64,000 nt of DNA, taken from NCBI GenBank assembly GCA_910575795.1, contig CAJTGE010000008.1, positions 106,392-170,391 on the forward strand, in the 5' to 3' direction. Made by a program: the position numbers and the translations under genes. A model generated the notes under the pieces. That model worked only from the letters and a program-made list of their open reading frames with translations, had not been told where the DNA came from and ran no database searches. Of this stretch, positions 42,286 to 52,552 are shown in pieces. The number at the start of each line of letters is the position of its first letter. Position 1 is the stretch's first letter. The stretch is from Clostridiaceae bacterium (GTDB lineage Bacteria > Bacillota > Clostridia > Lachnospirales > Lachnospiraceae).

Positions 42286-43848
42286 ATGGATGAACACATG
42301 AATCAGAATTCGCAGATACAGAGGGATTTTGGGGAGCGCAAAGGGATCCGCCGCCTGACCTTAAAGATGCGGCTGTCCCTGCTCCTTTTTGCGACGGCGA
42401 TTCCCCTCATTGGCATGATACTGATGATTATCGTAATGATACGGGATTATTCGGCTTCATACAATGGGATTATGGAGAACTTAAAGACAGCCAATGAATA
42501 CAACATTACTTTTAAAGAAGAAATGGAATATTCTATGTACCGTGTAATGATCGGCCTGATTGACGCATCGAAATTTGACAGCGGGGATATCGTGGAAGGA
42601 GAAACACAGTATGCGACGGTGGTGAAGAACCCTTTGAGCCTGATCCATTCCGCGCGGTATGCGTTTGGCCGCGCTATTAAACGCAAGCCCGGGTCGGACG
42701 GGGACATCAAAATCAGGGGTATTCTATCCTGTCTCGATTCGCTGGAAAAGGCGGTCAGCCGCATGATTGGGAATTCCAGCAAGCCCGGGACATATGAGGA
42801 GAATGCGTCTATCTGGGAGAATGACATCCAGGGCCTGTGCTCCATGATTCAGGATTACATCACACAGTATACGTATTATGAGATGATGAATATGGAACAG
42901 CTCCAGAAGGAGCTGGAAATCCATACCCGCCAGATGATAGGCTGGTTCATGGCCCTCTTAGGATTTGTGCTGTTAGGGGGATCGGTACTTTCCGCCACGA
43001 TCACCCGTTCCGTAACCAACCCGATTCACGACCTGCAGAGGACGGCTCAGCGTCTGGGCTGCGGGGAATTTGAGGCCAGGGCCGGCCTGTGCAGCCTGGA
43101 GGAGATCAACGACCTGGCCAGGGCTTTTAATAAGATGAGCGATGAAATCACGGATCTGATGGAGAAAACAAGACAGGAGCAGAAAAACCTGCGCGAGGCG
43201 GAGTTAAAGCTCCATCAGGAGCAGATCAACCCTCATTTTCTGTACAATACGCTGGATTCCATTGTGTGGATGGCAGAGGGAGGGAATAACCGGCAGGTGG
43301 TGGAGATGACCACGGATCTGAGCGATTTTTTCCGCACGGTTCTGTCCGGGGGCAAGGATTTTATCACTATCGGAGAGGAAGAAACGCACATCCGCAGCTA
43401 TTTAAAGATCCAGAAAATCCGCTATGAGGATATTCTGGACTACGAGATCAGCATAGAGCCTGCGCTCCGGGAACGGATCGTCCTGAAAATGATCCTCCAG
43501 CCCATTGTGGAAAATGCGCTGTACCACGGAATTAAAAATAAGCGGGGCGGAGGACGCATTGTTATCCGCGGCTATGAAGACGGGGAAGGGGTTGCATTTG
43601 AGATACAGGACAACGGGATCGGGATGGACGGCCGGGCTTTAAGGGCTCTGCAGAATAAGCTGGTGGGCATGGGAGGCGGCGTTGAAGCCCCGAAAAAGGG
43701 AGGCTTTGGTTTAAAAAATGTGGCCCAGCGGATCCGGATGTATTATGGGCCCGGCTCTGAGATCACGGCGGAGTCCGAGAGAGGCGTGGGAACCTGCATC
43801 CGAGTTTTCCTGGCAGGCGAGCCGGACGCGGATCGTAAAAAATCATAA
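42286..43848 (+). CDS. Sensor histidine kinase (YesM type)
   Basis: About 520 aa. A cytoplasmic start, TM1 (RLSLLLFATAIPLIGMILMI), a ~170-aa extracytoplasmic sensor region, TM2 (WFMALLGFVLLGGSVLSAT), a HAMP linker with NPIHDLQRTAQRLG, the His_kinase motif QEQINPHFLYNTLDSIVW, and an ATPase domain with PIVENALYHGIKNK and GFGLKNVAQRI. The start could be ATG 42286 or 42298; neither has a strong ribosome site. It forms a pair with the AraC-type regulator and likely senses a sugar or a sugar-bound protein. Confidence 0.9.
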   Translation: MDEHMNQNSQIQRDFGERKGIRRLTLKMRLSLLLFATAIPLIGMILMIIVMIRDYSASYNGIMENLKTANEYNITFKEEMEYSMYRVMIGLIDASKFDSGDIVEGETQYATVVKNPLSLIHSARYAFGRAIKRKPGSDGDIKIRGILSCLDSLEKAVSRMIGNSSKPGTYEENASIWENDIQGLCSMIQDYITQYTYYEMMNMEQLQKELEIHTRQMIGWFMALLGFVLLGGSVLSATITRSVTNPIHDLQRTAQRLGCGEFEARAGLCSLEEINDLARAFNKMSDEITDLMEKTRQEQKNLREAELKLHQEQINPHFLYNTLDSIVWMAEGGNNRQVVEMTTDLSDFFRTVLSGGKDFITIGEEETHIRSYLKIQKIRYEDILDYEISIEPALRERIVLKMILQPIVENALYHGIKNKRGGGRIVIRGYEDGEGVAFEIQDNGIGMDGRALRALQNKLVGMGGGVEAPKKGGFGLKNVAQRIRMYYGPGSEITAESERGVGTCIRVFLAGEPDADRKKS

Positions 43849-43974
43849 ACTTTTCTAAAAAAATCACAAATTTTTCCTCCTGTATTGGCGAAAAAGGACA
43901 AAAACAGGGGAAAAGGGTAAAAAAAATTATACCTTTTTCCAAAGATGCTCCATAGCCAAAACATCAAAGATCGG

Positions 43975-43980
43975 TTATAA
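43975..43980 (+). promoter_or_regulatory. -10 element of the sugar ABC operon
   Basis: TATAAT with no recognisable -35 box; the 43849-44022 region is strikingly AT-rich. A weak -35 fits an activated promoter, consistent with control by the neighbouring two-component system. Confidence 0.45.
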
Positions 43981-44022
43981 TGTCCTTACAAAACAAACAT
44001 ACTTCATAAGGAGGAGAAAAGT

Positions 44023-45120
44023 ATGAGAAAAAAATTAGTATCCGTAGCGCTCGTAGCAGCAATGGCAGCATCCATGACGGCATGCGGCGGCGGTTCCAGC
44101 GCGCCGGCTGAGGCTCCGGCCACAGAGGCGGCAAAGGAAGAGGCTCCGGCTGAGACACCAGCTCCGGCAGCGGAAGAGGAGAAGGAAGAGGAGCCCGCAG
44201 CGGCAGATGCGGCTTCAGGTGATCTTATCACCGTTGGCTATGCACAGGTAGGCGCAGAGTCTGACTGGAGAACGGCGAACACAGAGTCCTTCAAATCCAC
44301 CTTTACAGAAGAAAACGGCTACAAGCTGATTTTTGATGATGCACAGCAGAAGCAGGAGAACCAGATCAAGGCAATCCGTTCCTTTATCCAGCAGGAGGTT
44401 GACTACATCGTAGTGGCTCCCGTAGTTGAGACAGGCTGGGAGACGGTTCTGGAAGAGGCAAAGGAAGCCGGTATCCCGGTTATTCTTTCCGACCGTCAGA
44501 TGCAGTTATCCGACGACAGCTTATATGAGGCATGGGTTGGCGGAAACTTCGTACTGGAAGGCGAGACCTGCGGCGACTGGCTGGCTGAGTATTTAGAGGC
44601 TCAGGGACGCGGCGAAGAGGAGATCAACATCGTGACCATCCAGGGAACGATCGGCGCTTCCGCACAGGTAGGACGTACTCAGGGAATGGCCAACAAGATG
44701 GAGGAGCACCCCAACTGGAAGATGCTTGACATGCAGTCCGGTGAGTTCACACAGGCAAAGGGCCAGGAGGTTATGGAGTCCTTCTTAAAGAGCTATGACG
44801 ACATCGACGTGGTTATCTGCGAGAACGACAACGAGGCGTTCGGCGCTATCGACGCTATCAAGGCTGCCGGCAAGACCTGCGGACCGGAAGGCGACATCAT
44901 CGTAGTTAGCTTCGACTCCGTAAAGGCGGCATTTGAGTCCATGATCGCCGGCGACTTAAACGCAACCTTTGAGTGCAACCCGCTTCACGGACCGCGCGTA
45001 GCTGAGATCATCCAGAAGCTTGAGGCTGGCGAGACGGTTGATAAGGTTCAGTACGTAGACGAGGCATACTTTGATACAAGCATGGATCTGGAGAGCATTT
45101 TAGCAGAAAGAGCATACTAA
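44023..45120 (+). CDS. YtfQ-like sugar-binding lipoprotein of an ABC transporter
   Basis: 365 aa. A lipoprotein signal ending in SMTACGGG (Cys21) is followed by a Pro/Ala/Glu-rich tether of about 45 residues. The periplasmic-binding-fold domain contains VGYAQVGAESDWRTANT, KQENQIKAIRSFIQQEVDYI, APVVETGWETVLEEA, QGTIGASAQVGRTQGM and CENDNEAFGAIDAIKAAG. These are close to YtfQ (galactofuranose-binding); homologues with araA genes are assigned to arabinose. The genomic context favours a pentose. Confidence 0.88.
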   Translation: MRKKLVSVALVAAMAASMTACGGGSSAPAEAPATEAAKEEAPAETPAPAAEEEKEEEPAAADAASGDLITVGYAQVGAESDWRTANTESFKSTFTEENGYKLIFDDAQQKQENQIKAIRSFIQQEVDYIVVAPVVETGWETVLEEAKEAGIPVILSDRQMQLSDDSLYEAWVGGNFVLEGETCGDWLAEYLEAQGRGEEEINIVTIQGTIGASAQVGRTQGMANKMEEHPNWKMLDMQSGEFTQAKGQEVMESFLKSYDDIDVVICENDNEAFGAIDAIKAAGKTCGPEGDIIVVSFDSVKAAFESMIAGDLNATFECNPLHGPRVAEIIQKLEAGETVDKVQYVDEAYFDTSMDLESILAERAY

Positions 45121-45246
45121 TATATATTACATAAGCAAGGTAAAATGCCAATAGTGATTTGATGAATCAGGAGGCGCAGGGCCGGAGGCTTTAGTTTCCC
45201 CCCTTGGCGTCTCCTTTTTGTGCCATGAAAAGGAGGCAAAGCTTTT

Positions 45247-46764
45247 ATGGAGAAGGATTCTGTTCTGGAGATGAGGCACATTTATAAAACATTCCCGGGT
45301 GTAAAAGCTCTGCAGAATGTTGATTTTACTCTCAAAAAGGGGGAAATACACGCTCTGATGGGCGAAAACGGCGCAGGCAAATCCACGCTGATTAAGGTCC
45401 TGACAGGGGTCGAGGAGTTTGAGACCGGAGAAATCCACATCGACGGATACGCTCAGACGATCATCAACCGAAGCCCGCAGGATGCGCAGAACCATGGCAT
45501 CAGCACCGTGTATCAGGAGATCAACCTCTGCCCCAACTTGAGTGTTGCGGAGAATCTCTTTATCGGCAGGGAGCCGAGAAAAGGAGGTCTCATTGACTGG
45601 AAGACCATGAATAAAAGGGCCGCGGATTTGCTGGGCGACCTTGACATCAATGCAGATGTGACAAAGACGATTGATAATTACTCCATCGCGATTCAGCAGA
45701 TGATTGCTATCGCCCGCGCGGTTGATATGTCAGCCAAGGTGCTGATACTCGACGAACCGACCTCCTCCCTGGACGACAGCGAGGTGGAGAAGCTTTTCAA
45801 GCTGATGACAAGGCTCAAATCCCAGGGCGTGGGCATCATCTTCGTGACGCACTTCCTGGAGCAGGTATACGCAGTATGCGACAAGATCACGGTTCTCAGA
45901 AACGGGACGCTGGTGGGACAGTTCACCACAGAAGAGCTTCCCCGGGTACAGCTTGTGGCCAAGATGATGGGCAAGGATTTCGACGATCTGGCCGCCATCA
46001 AGCAGGACGGCGGGGAACAGTCGGCCCACAGCGACGAGGATATCGTGATCAAGGCCGTGGGGCTCGGAAAGAAAGGCTATATAAAGCCCTTTGATCTGGT
46101 GATTCACAAGGGCGAGGTCATCGGCTTTACCGGCCTTCTGGGATCCGGCCGTTCGGAGACGGTGCGGGTGCTGTACGGCGCGGAAAAGACCGACGAGGGC
46201 GAGCTGTATGTAAAGGGAAAACGCTTATCCCCCAAGCACCCCATTAATTCCATGAATGAGGGCATGGCCTACCTGCCTGAGGACAGAAAGAATGAGGGCA
46301 TCATCGCAGACCTGTCCGTGAGGGAGAACCTGATCATGGCGCTGCAGGCCAAGAGAGGCATGTTCCACCTGCTCAGCCGGAAGCAGCAGGAGGAATTTAC
46401 GGATAAATATATTGAGATGCTGCAGATTAAGACAGCCAGCCGCGAAACGCCCATCAAGTCCTTATCCGGCGGCAACCAGCAGAAGGTGATCATCGGCAGA
46501 TGGCTCCTTACCAATCCGGATTTCCTGATTCTTGACGAGCCGACGCGCGGTATCGACGTGGGAACCAAGACAGAGATCCAGAAGCTGGTGGTAAAGCTGG
46601 CCAAAGAGGGCATGGCGGTTGTGTTCATTTCATCCGAGGTAGAGGAAATGCTGCGTACCTGCGACCGCATGATGGTTATGCGCGACGGGGCCAAGGTCGG
46701 AGAGCTGAGCGGCGCGGAAATGAACCAGTCCACGATCATGTCAACCATTGCAGGAGGACAGTAA
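45247..46764 (+). CDS. Sugar ABC transporter ATPase (YtfR-like)
   Basis: 505 aa with two ABC domains: Walker A GENGAGKSTLIKVLTG, first-domain Walker B AKVLILDEPTSSLDD, and second-domain signature KSLSGGNQQKVIIGRWLL with DFLILDEPTRGIDVG. Such twin-domain ATPases power monosaccharide importers of the CUT2 class. It starts at an ATG after AAAGGAGG and is followed 1 bp later (stop-to-start) by the first permease. Confidence 0.93.
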   Translation: MEKDSVLEMRHIYKTFPGVKALQNVDFTLKKGEIHALMGENGAGKSTLIKVLTGVEEFETGEIHIDGYAQTIINRSPQDAQNHGISTVYQEINLCPNLSVAENLFIGREPRKGGLIDWKTMNKRAADLLGDLDINADVTKTIDNYSIAIQQMIAIARAVDMSAKVLILDEPTSSLDDSEVEKLFKLMTRLKSQGVGIIFVTHFLEQVYAVCDKITVLRNGTLVGQFTTEELPRVQLVAKMMGKDFDDLAAIKQDGGEQSAHSDEDIVIKAVGLGKKGYIKPFDLVIHKGEVIGFTGLLGSGRSETVRVLYGAEKTDEGELYVKGKRLSPKHPINSMNEGMAYLPEDRKNEGIIADLSVRENLIMALQAKRGMFHLLSRKQQEEFTDKYIEMLQIKTASRETPIKSLSGGNQQKVIIGRWLLTNPDFLILDEPTRGIDVGTKTEIQKLVVKLAKEGMAVVFISSEVEEMLRTCDRMMVMRDGAKVGELSGAEMNQSTIMSTIAGGQ

Positions 46765-46765
46765 T

Positions 46766-47809
46766 ATGAAGAATGAATCATTGAAAAATATAACGTCACA
46801 GCGGTTATTCCTGCCTGTGTTCTGTCTCGCCCTGGTGCTTTTAGTAAACATCGTTACGACGCCGAACTTCTTTGCCATTGAAGTGAGAGACGGAATGCTT
46901 TACGGCTACATTATTGATATTATCAACCGCGCTTCTGAGCTGGTGATCCTGGCGGTCGGCATGACGCTGGTGGTTTCCTCCTCGGCCGGAACCGACATCT
47001 CCGTGGGCGCGATCATGGCGGTCAGCGCCGCGGTCTGCTGCAACATCTTAACCGGCGGCGAGCGGGCGGCCACGGTCTATGCAAGCCCGCTGATCCTGGG
47101 CTTTATCGCAGCGATCATCGTCGGTATCCTGATCGGCTGCTTCAACGGATTTTTAGTTGCAAAGCTGAATATCCAGCCAATGGTTGCCACACTGATCATG
47201 TTTACCGCCGGACGCGGTATCGCACAGCTTATTACAGACGGCCAGATTACCTATGTGCGCGTGGACAGCTACCGCACCCTGGGCGCTTCCATTCCGGGAA
47301 TCCCGGTTCCCACCCCGTTTATCGTGGCTGTGATCGTGGTCGCCGCGACCGCGCTCCTGCTCAAAAAGACGGCGCTGGGCATGTACATCCAGTCCGTCGG
47401 AATCAACAAAAAGTCATCGAGCCTCATGGGCATCAAGGCCATCATGATCATTTTCCTGACCTACGCCTACTGCGGCTTCTGCTCCGGCCTTTCGGGCCTG
47501 ATCGCATCCAGCCGTATCTACTCCGCGGATGCCAATAACATCGGCCTCAACATGGAGCTGGACGCCATCCTCGCGGTAGCCATCGGCGGCAACTCCTTAG
47601 GCGGCGGCAAATTCTCCATCGCGGGCTCCGTGATCGGCGCTTACACCATTCAGGCCCTGACCACCACGCTCTACGCGATGCACGTATCCTCTGACCAGGT
47701 GCCCGTATACAAGGCTGTCGTGGTAGTTATCATCGTAGCGCTGCAGTCTCCGGGATTCGCAAGATGGAGAAAATCCCTGGCACAGAAGAAAGTAAAGGAG
47801 GCGGCATAA
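46766..47809 (+). CDS. Sugar ABC transporter permease (YtfT-like)
   Basis: A 347-aa membrane protein with about nine hydrophobic segments. Family features are ELVILAVGMTLVVSSSAGTDISVGAIMAVSA near the N-terminus and LDAILAVAIGGNSLGGGKFSIAGSVIGAYT near the C-terminus. The ATG at 46766 follows CAGGAGG and lies 2 bp after the ATPase stop; an in-frame codon at 46748 is less likely. It forms the channel with the next gene's product. Confidence 0.9.
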   Translation: MKNESLKNITSQRLFLPVFCLALVLLVNIVTTPNFFAIEVRDGMLYGYIIDIINRASELVILAVGMTLVVSSSAGTDISVGAIMAVSAAVCCNILTGGERAATVYASPLILGFIAAIIVGILIGCFNGFLVAKLNIQPMVATLIMFTAGRGIAQLITDGQITYVRVDSYRTLGASIPGIPVPTPFIVAVIVVAATALLLKKTALGMYIQSVGINKKSSSLMGIKAIMIIFLTYAYCGFCSGLSGLIASSRIYSADANNIGLNMELDAILAVAIGGNSLGGGKFSIAGSVIGAYTIQALTTTLYAMHVSSDQVPVYKAVVVVIIVALQSPGFARWRKSLAQKKVKEAA

Positions 47810-48823
47810 ATGAAAAGTAAAACGAAATTAAACCAGACCAGCTTTCTGCTCCTGATTACCATTGTGCTGTTCTTCGCCATGTACGGGATCGGCTGTATCC
47901 TGTTTAATGATCAGGGGTTTGCCAAGACACAGAACTTCTTAAACCTGTTCATATCCAACGCCGGCCTCATCGTGATCGGCGTAGGCATGACGGTAGTCAT
48001 GATCACAGGCGGCATTGACATCAGCGTCGGCTCCTTCGTGGCCATGGGCTGCATGATGCTTGCCTGGATGATGGAAAAAGGCGGCGTGGGCGCAGTTCCC
48101 GCAGTCTTAATCGTACTCGCAACAGGCATCATATTCGGCCTGGTGCAGGGCTTCCTGGTAGCCTATATGGACATCCAGCCCTTTATCGTAACGCTGGCAG
48201 GCATGTTCTTCGCCCGCGGCATGACAGCCATCATCTCCAAGGACATGATCAGCATCACCAACGTAACCTTCATGGCATGGGCCAAAGCCAAGGTATACCT
48301 TCCCTTCGGCGGCCGCTTAAACAAAAAAGGCGTGATGATTTACCCCTACATCTATCCAACCGTCATCATCGCCCTGTTAATCCTGATCGCAGTTTTCATC
48401 ATGCTGAAATACACGAAATTCGGGCGCAGCATCTACGCTGTAGGCGGCAACGAGCAGTCCGCCCTGATGCTCGGCTTAAACGTCAGGAAAGTAAAACTCA
48501 AAGCATACATACTCGACGGTTTCCTGTGCGGCGTCGGAAGCATCCTCTTCTGCCTGAACACACTGGGCGGCTTCGTAGAGCAGGCCAAGGGCTTTGAGAT
48601 GGACGCCATCGCGTCGTCCGTTATCGGCGGCACGCTCCTGACAGGCGGCGTCGGGAATGTGATAGGAACCCTGTTCGGGGTGCTTATAAAGGCCACCATT
48701 GAGGCGTTTATCACCTTCCAGGGAACCCTGTCCTCCTGGTGGACGCGGATTACGATCGCGGCGCTGCTCTGCTTCTTTATTGTGCTGCAGTCGGTACTGG
48801 CTATGATCAAGAAGAAGAAATAG
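47810..48823 (+). CDS. Sugar ABC transporter permease (YjfF-like)
   Basis: A 337-aa membrane protein. Signatures include LIVIGVGMTVVMITGGIDISVGSFVAMGC, IQPFIVTLAGMFFARGM and DAIASSVIGGTLLTGGVGNVIGTLFG. It starts immediately after the previous gene's stop codon. The binding protein, ATPase and two permeases together equal the YtfQRT-YjfF layout, homologous to the AraUVWZ arabinose system of Shewanella. Confidence 0.9.
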   Translation: MKSKTKLNQTSFLLLITIVLFFAMYGIGCILFNDQGFAKTQNFLNLFISNAGLIVIGVGMTVVMITGGIDISVGSFVAMGCMMLAWMMEKGGVGAVPAVLIVLATGIIFGLVQGFLVAYMDIQPFIVTLAGMFFARGMTAIISKDMISITNVTFMAWAKAKVYLPFGGRLNKKGVMIYPYIYPTVIIALLILIAVFIMLKYTKFGRSIYAVGGNEQSALMLGLNVRKVKLKAYILDGFLCGVGSILFCLNTLGGFVEQAKGFEMDAIASSVIGGTLLTGGVGNVIGTLFGVLIKATIEAFITFQGTLSSWWTRITIAALLCFFIVLQSVLAMIKKKK

Positions 48824-48945
48824 TTTTACGTTATTGGCTGTGATGGCCGGGGATCGTGAGAGGGCCAGGCAAATGGCTTAGAGTTTTCCGGCGGTTTAAC
48901 AGGAGGCTCTTTTCTGGTAAAAATATGGCAAAGCACGCTCCCCTC

Positions 48946-49101
48946 CAGCCTGTCAGTAACGTAGCCCGGAACAAAGTATCTATCCATAAGGAACCCATTG
49001 AAAACCGCCGGCACTTAGCGAGGTCTTTTCGAGCTTAGTGTCCGCTGCGCTTTTCACTGAGCGAGAGCGCGGTTCCGTTGGATAGATACTCTGTTCCGGG
49101 C
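48946..49101 (+). repeat. Covarying-stem hairpin element, copy 2
   Basis: The 48824-49248 gap carries a second copy. The outer stem GCCCGGAACAAAGTATC, then TATCCA (48964-48986), pairs with TGGATAGATACTCTGTTCCG, then GGC (49079-49101), with one mismatch in 23. The core (AGGAACCC, AAAACCGCCGG, AGCGAGGTCTTTTCGAGC) is nearly identical to the 38328 copy. After it, a partial duplication of CCGGGCGGCCCC is seen. Confidence 0.85.
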
Positions 49102-49192
49102 GGCCCCCTTACGACAAATACTGTGCCCCGGGCGGCCCCTTCACGACAGCCCCCAGCCAACGAAAAAAACGCCGTGACAACCACACCCGCAT

Positions 49193-49221
49193 TTGCAATC
49201 AACTATCATTTGATCTATAAT
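49193..49221 (+). promoter_or_regulatory. Promoter of araA
   Basis: TTGCAA, 17-bp spacer, TATAAT, 27 bp before the ATG. Confidence 0.7.
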
Positions 49222-49248
49222 ACCTTTAAGGTGAAGGAGGAAAATATT

Positions 49249-50754
49249 ATGCTTCAGACAGGAAAAAATTACAAGTTCTGGTTCTGCACCGGCTCTCAGG
49301 ATCTCTATGGGGATGAGTGCCTGGAGCACGTAGCGGAGCATTCCAGAATCATTGTTGAGGAGCTGAACAAGAGCGGCGCTTTTCCGTTCGAGGTAGTATG
49401 GAAGCCGACTCTGATTACGAACGAGGTGATCCGCCGGACGTTCAACGAGGCGAACCAGGATCCGGAATGCGCGGGCGTGATTACATGGATGCATACGTTT
49501 TCACCGGCCAAGAGCTGGATTCTGGGGCTTCAGGAGTACAGGAAGCCGCTGTGCCATTTACATACGCAGTTTAACCGTGAGATTCCCTACGACGCGATTG
49601 ACATGGATTTTATGAATGAGAACCAGTCTGCGCATGGCGGCAGGGAGTATGGGCATATTGTGAGCCGCATGGGAATTGAGAGAAAGGTGATTGTCGGCCA
49701 CTGGGCGGATGAGGGCGTGCAGGGGCAGCTTGCTTCGTGGATGCGCACCGCTGTGGGTGTGATGGAGTCTTCTCATATCCGCGTGATGCGTGTGGCGGAC
49801 AATATGAGAAATGTGGCTGTGACGGACGGGGACAAGGTTGAGGCGCAGATCAAGTTTGGCTGGGAGATTGACGCGTATCCGGTGAATGAGATTGTGGAGG
49901 CGGTGAACGCGGTTTCCGAGGCGGACACGAATGCTCTGGTTGAGGAGTATTATGATAAATATGAGATTCTTCTGGAGGGAAGGGACGAGAAGGAGTTCAG
50001 GGCTCATGCGGCGGTGCAGGCGCAGATCGAGCTGGGCTTTGAGCGCTTCCTGGAGGAGAAGAATTATCAGGCGATTGTTACCCATTTCGGGGATCTGGGC
50101 GGCTTAAAGCAGCTTCCGGGACTGGCGATCCAGCGCCTGATGGAAAAGGGCTATGGCTTTGGCGCTGAGGGAGACTGGAAGACGGCGGCCATGGTGCGCC
50201 TGATGAAGATCATGGCCGCGAACACGAAGGATGCGAAGGGAACCACCTTCTTTGAGGATTACACCTACAACCTTGTAAAGGGACGCGAGGGGATCCTGCA
50301 GGCTCACATGCTGGAGGTCTGCCCCACGATAGCGGACGGGAAGATTTCCATTAAGGAGTGCCCGCTTTCCATGGGAGACAGGGAGGATCCGGCAAGGCTT
50401 GTATTTACCGCAAAAGAGGGACACGGCGTGGCGACGTCCCTGATCGATCTGGGCGATCGTTTCCGCCTGATTATCAATGATGTGGATGTGAAAAAGGCTG
50501 AGAAGCCGATGCCCAAGCTTCCGGTGGCAACTGCGTTCTGGACGCCCGAGCCGTCTCTGGAGGTCGGCGCGGCGGCATGGATCTACGCGGGCGGCGCGCA
50601 CCACACGGCGTTCTCGTACGATTTGACTGCGGAGCAGATGGGCGACTGGGCGGCGTGCATGGGAATTGAGGCGGTATATATTGATAAGGACACCACGATC
50701 CGTCAGTTCCGCAATGAGCTTAGATGGAATGAGGCGTATTACAGATTTCACTGA
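49249..50754 (+). CDS. araA: L-arabinose isomerase
   Basis: 501 aa, the usual family length. It converts L-arabinose to L-ribulose. Conserved blocks include FWFCTGSQDLYGDECL, GVITWMHTFSPAKSW, LHTQFNREIPYDAIDMDFMNENQSAHGGREYGHIVSRM and GDWKTAAMVRLMKIMA, followed by metal-binding Glu and His residues in the C-terminal part. The start at 49249 follows GTGAAGGAGG. It heads a run of pentose genes. Confidence 0.95.
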   Translation: MLQTGKNYKFWFCTGSQDLYGDECLEHVAEHSRIIVEELNKSGAFPFEVVWKPTLITNEVIRRTFNEANQDPECAGVITWMHTFSPAKSWILGLQEYRKPLCHLHTQFNREIPYDAIDMDFMNENQSAHGGREYGHIVSRMGIERKVIVGHWADEGVQGQLASWMRTAVGVMESSHIRVMRVADNMRNVAVTDGDKVEAQIKFGWEIDAYPVNEIVEAVNAVSEADTNALVEEYYDKYEILLEGRDEKEFRAHAAVQAQIELGFERFLEEKNYQAIVTHFGDLGGLKQLPGLAIQRLMEKGYGFGAEGDWKTAAMVRLMKIMAANTKDAKGTTFFEDYTYNLVKGREGILQAHMLEVCPTIADGKISIKECPLSMGDREDPARLVFTAKEGHGVATSLIDLGDRFRLIINDVDVKKAEKPMPKLPVATAFWTPEPSLEVGAAAWIYAGGAHHTAFSYDLTAEQMGDWAACMGIEAVYIDKDTTIRQFRNELRWNEAYYRFH

Positions 50755-50855
50755 TAACCATTGCCGGTACGGCGTTTCGTAAATGACGGCTGTTGAACCT
50801 GCCGGGATTTATGCGGAGGCGTACCGGTATCTTCAGAATTCATAGAGGTGAAAAA

Positions 50856-52466
50856 ATGAGCCGCAGCGCGGAAGAAATTAAAGTAAGTATTAAAAACGGA
50901 GCCACAGCCCTGGGGATCGAGTTTGGCTCGACGAGGATTAAGGCGGTGCTGACGGATGAGACGACAGCGCCCGTCGCACAGGGCAGCCATGAGTGGGAGA
51001 ACCGTCTGGAAAATAATATCTGGACGTATTCCATGGACGACATTATAAATGGTTTACAGAGCTGCTACCGCAGCCTGGCAGAGGATGTAAAGGAGAAGTA
51101 CGGAGAAGAGCTTACAACGTTCGGCTCCGTGGGCATCAGCGCCATGATGCACGGTTATATGGCGTTTGACGGGGAAGGGACGCTTTTGGTTCCCTTCCGC
51201 ACCTGGAGAAATACGATCACGGCAAAGGCTTCCGAGGAGCTGACCGCGCTGTTTTCGTATAATATCCCCCAGAGATGGAGCATTGCGCATCTGTATCAGG
51301 CGATCTTAAACGGCGAAGAGCATGTGGGAAGGATCCGTTTCCTGACCACGCTGGCCGGATTTATCCATTGGAAGCTGACGGGCGGGAAGGTTCTGGGCGT
51401 GGGCGACGCGTCCGGCATGTTCCCGATCGACACAGAGACCGGCGATTATGACGAGGAGATGGTGGAAAAGTTCGACGCGCTGATCGCTCCCAGAGGATAT
51501 TCGTGGAAGCTTAAGGAGATTCTGCCGAAATCCCTGTCCGCCGGGGAGGCGGCCGGGGTTCTGACCGAGGAAGGCGCGAGGCTTCTGGATCCGTCGGGGA
51601 CCTTAAAGCCGGGAATCGCTTTATGTCCGCCGGAAGGGGACGCCGGGACCGGCATGACGGCCACGAACAGCGTGGCTGTACGCACTGGAAATGTATCGGC
51701 CGGGACATCTGTATTCGCCATGGTGGTGCTGGAGAAAAAGCTTTCTAAGGTTTACCCGGAGATCGACCTTGTGACGACTCCGACCGGCCATCTGGTGGGC
51801 ATGGTGCATTGCAATAACTGCACCTCGGATCTGAATGCCTGGGTGGGCCTGTTTAAGGAATTTTATGAGGCCATGGGCATGAAGGCTGATATGAACGAAC
51901 TGTTTGCCACCCTTTATTACAAAGCCCTGGAGGGCGATGCGGACTGCGGCGGGCTTATGTCCTACTGCTATCTGTCCGGCGAGCCGATCACCGGCTTTGA
52001 GGAAGGCCGCCCGCTCTTTGTCCGCATGCCGGACAGCCGCCTGAGCCTCGCCAATTTCATGAGGACGCATTTGTACAGCTCCCTGGCGACCTTAAAGATC
52101 GGCCTTGACATCCTGTTCAAGGAGGAGGGCGTAACGCTTGACCAGTTGATGGGCCACGGCGGGCTGTTTAAGACAAAGGGCGTGGGCCAGAGGATCATGG
52201 CGGCCGCGGCCGCGGTTCCGGTTTCCGTGATGGAAACGGCCGGAGAGGGCGGCGCGTGGGGCATCGCCGTGCTGGCTTCTTATATGAAGAATAAGGCGGA
52301 GAAAGAGACGCTGGACGACTACTTAAACCGTCAGGTATTTGCAGGCGGGAAGGCCGAAATCATGGCTCCGGATCCGGAGGACGTAAAGGGCTTCGACGCA
52401 TTTATCGGGAGTTACAAATCAGGACTGGCCGCGGAGAGAGGCGCTGTGGACGGACTGAAGATGTAG
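50856..52466 (+). CDS. FGGY-family carbohydrate kinase (probable L-ribulokinase)
   Basis: 536 aa. An FGGY/actin-fold kinase: [16 protein letters not shown] (phosphate-1 loop), [64 protein letters not shown] and [19 protein letters not shown]. It differs from classical AraB (566 aa), but its place between araA and araD supports phosphorylation of L-ribulose. The start at 50856 follows GAGGTG; an ATG at 50793 lacks a ribosome site. Confidence 0.85.
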   Translation: MSRSAEEIKVSIKNGATALGIEFGSTRIKAVLTDETTAPVAQGSHEWENRLENNIWTYSMDDIINGLQSCYRSLAEDVKEKYGEELTTFGSVGISAMMHGYMAFDGEGTLLVPFRTWRNTITAKASEELTALFSYNIPQRWSIAHLYQAILNGEEHVGRIRFLTTLAGFIHWKLTGGKVLGVGDASGMFPIDTETGDYDEEMVEKFDALIAPRGYSWKLKEILPKSLSAGEAAGVLTEEGARLLDPSGTLKPGIALCPPEGDAGTGMTATNSVAVRTGNVSAGTSVFAMVVLEKKLSKVYPEIDLVTTPTGHLVGMVHCNNCTSDLNAWVGLFKEFYEAMGMKADMNELFATLYYKALEGDADCGGLMSYCYLSGEPITGFEEGRPLFVRMPDSRLSLANFMRTHLYSSLATLKIGLDILFKEEGVTLDQLMGHGGLFKTKGVGQRIMAAAAAVPVSVMETAGEGGAWGIAVLASYMKNKAEKETLDDYLNRQVFAGGKAEIMAPDPEDVKGFDAFIGSYKSGLAAERGAVDGLKM

Positions 52467-52552
52467 GGCGGCAGAAGGAGGCAAATTAAGCGGGCGCAAG
52501 GCGGCTCCCGTTTGGACGGCCTGCATGACGCCGCAGCCAGAGAGGTAAAGAC

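Noticed and set aside
48946..49101. Interpretation of the hairpin element as an integron attC site
   Set aside because: The size and covarying stem are reminiscent, but no RYYYAAC/GTTRRRY core sites or integron integrase were found.
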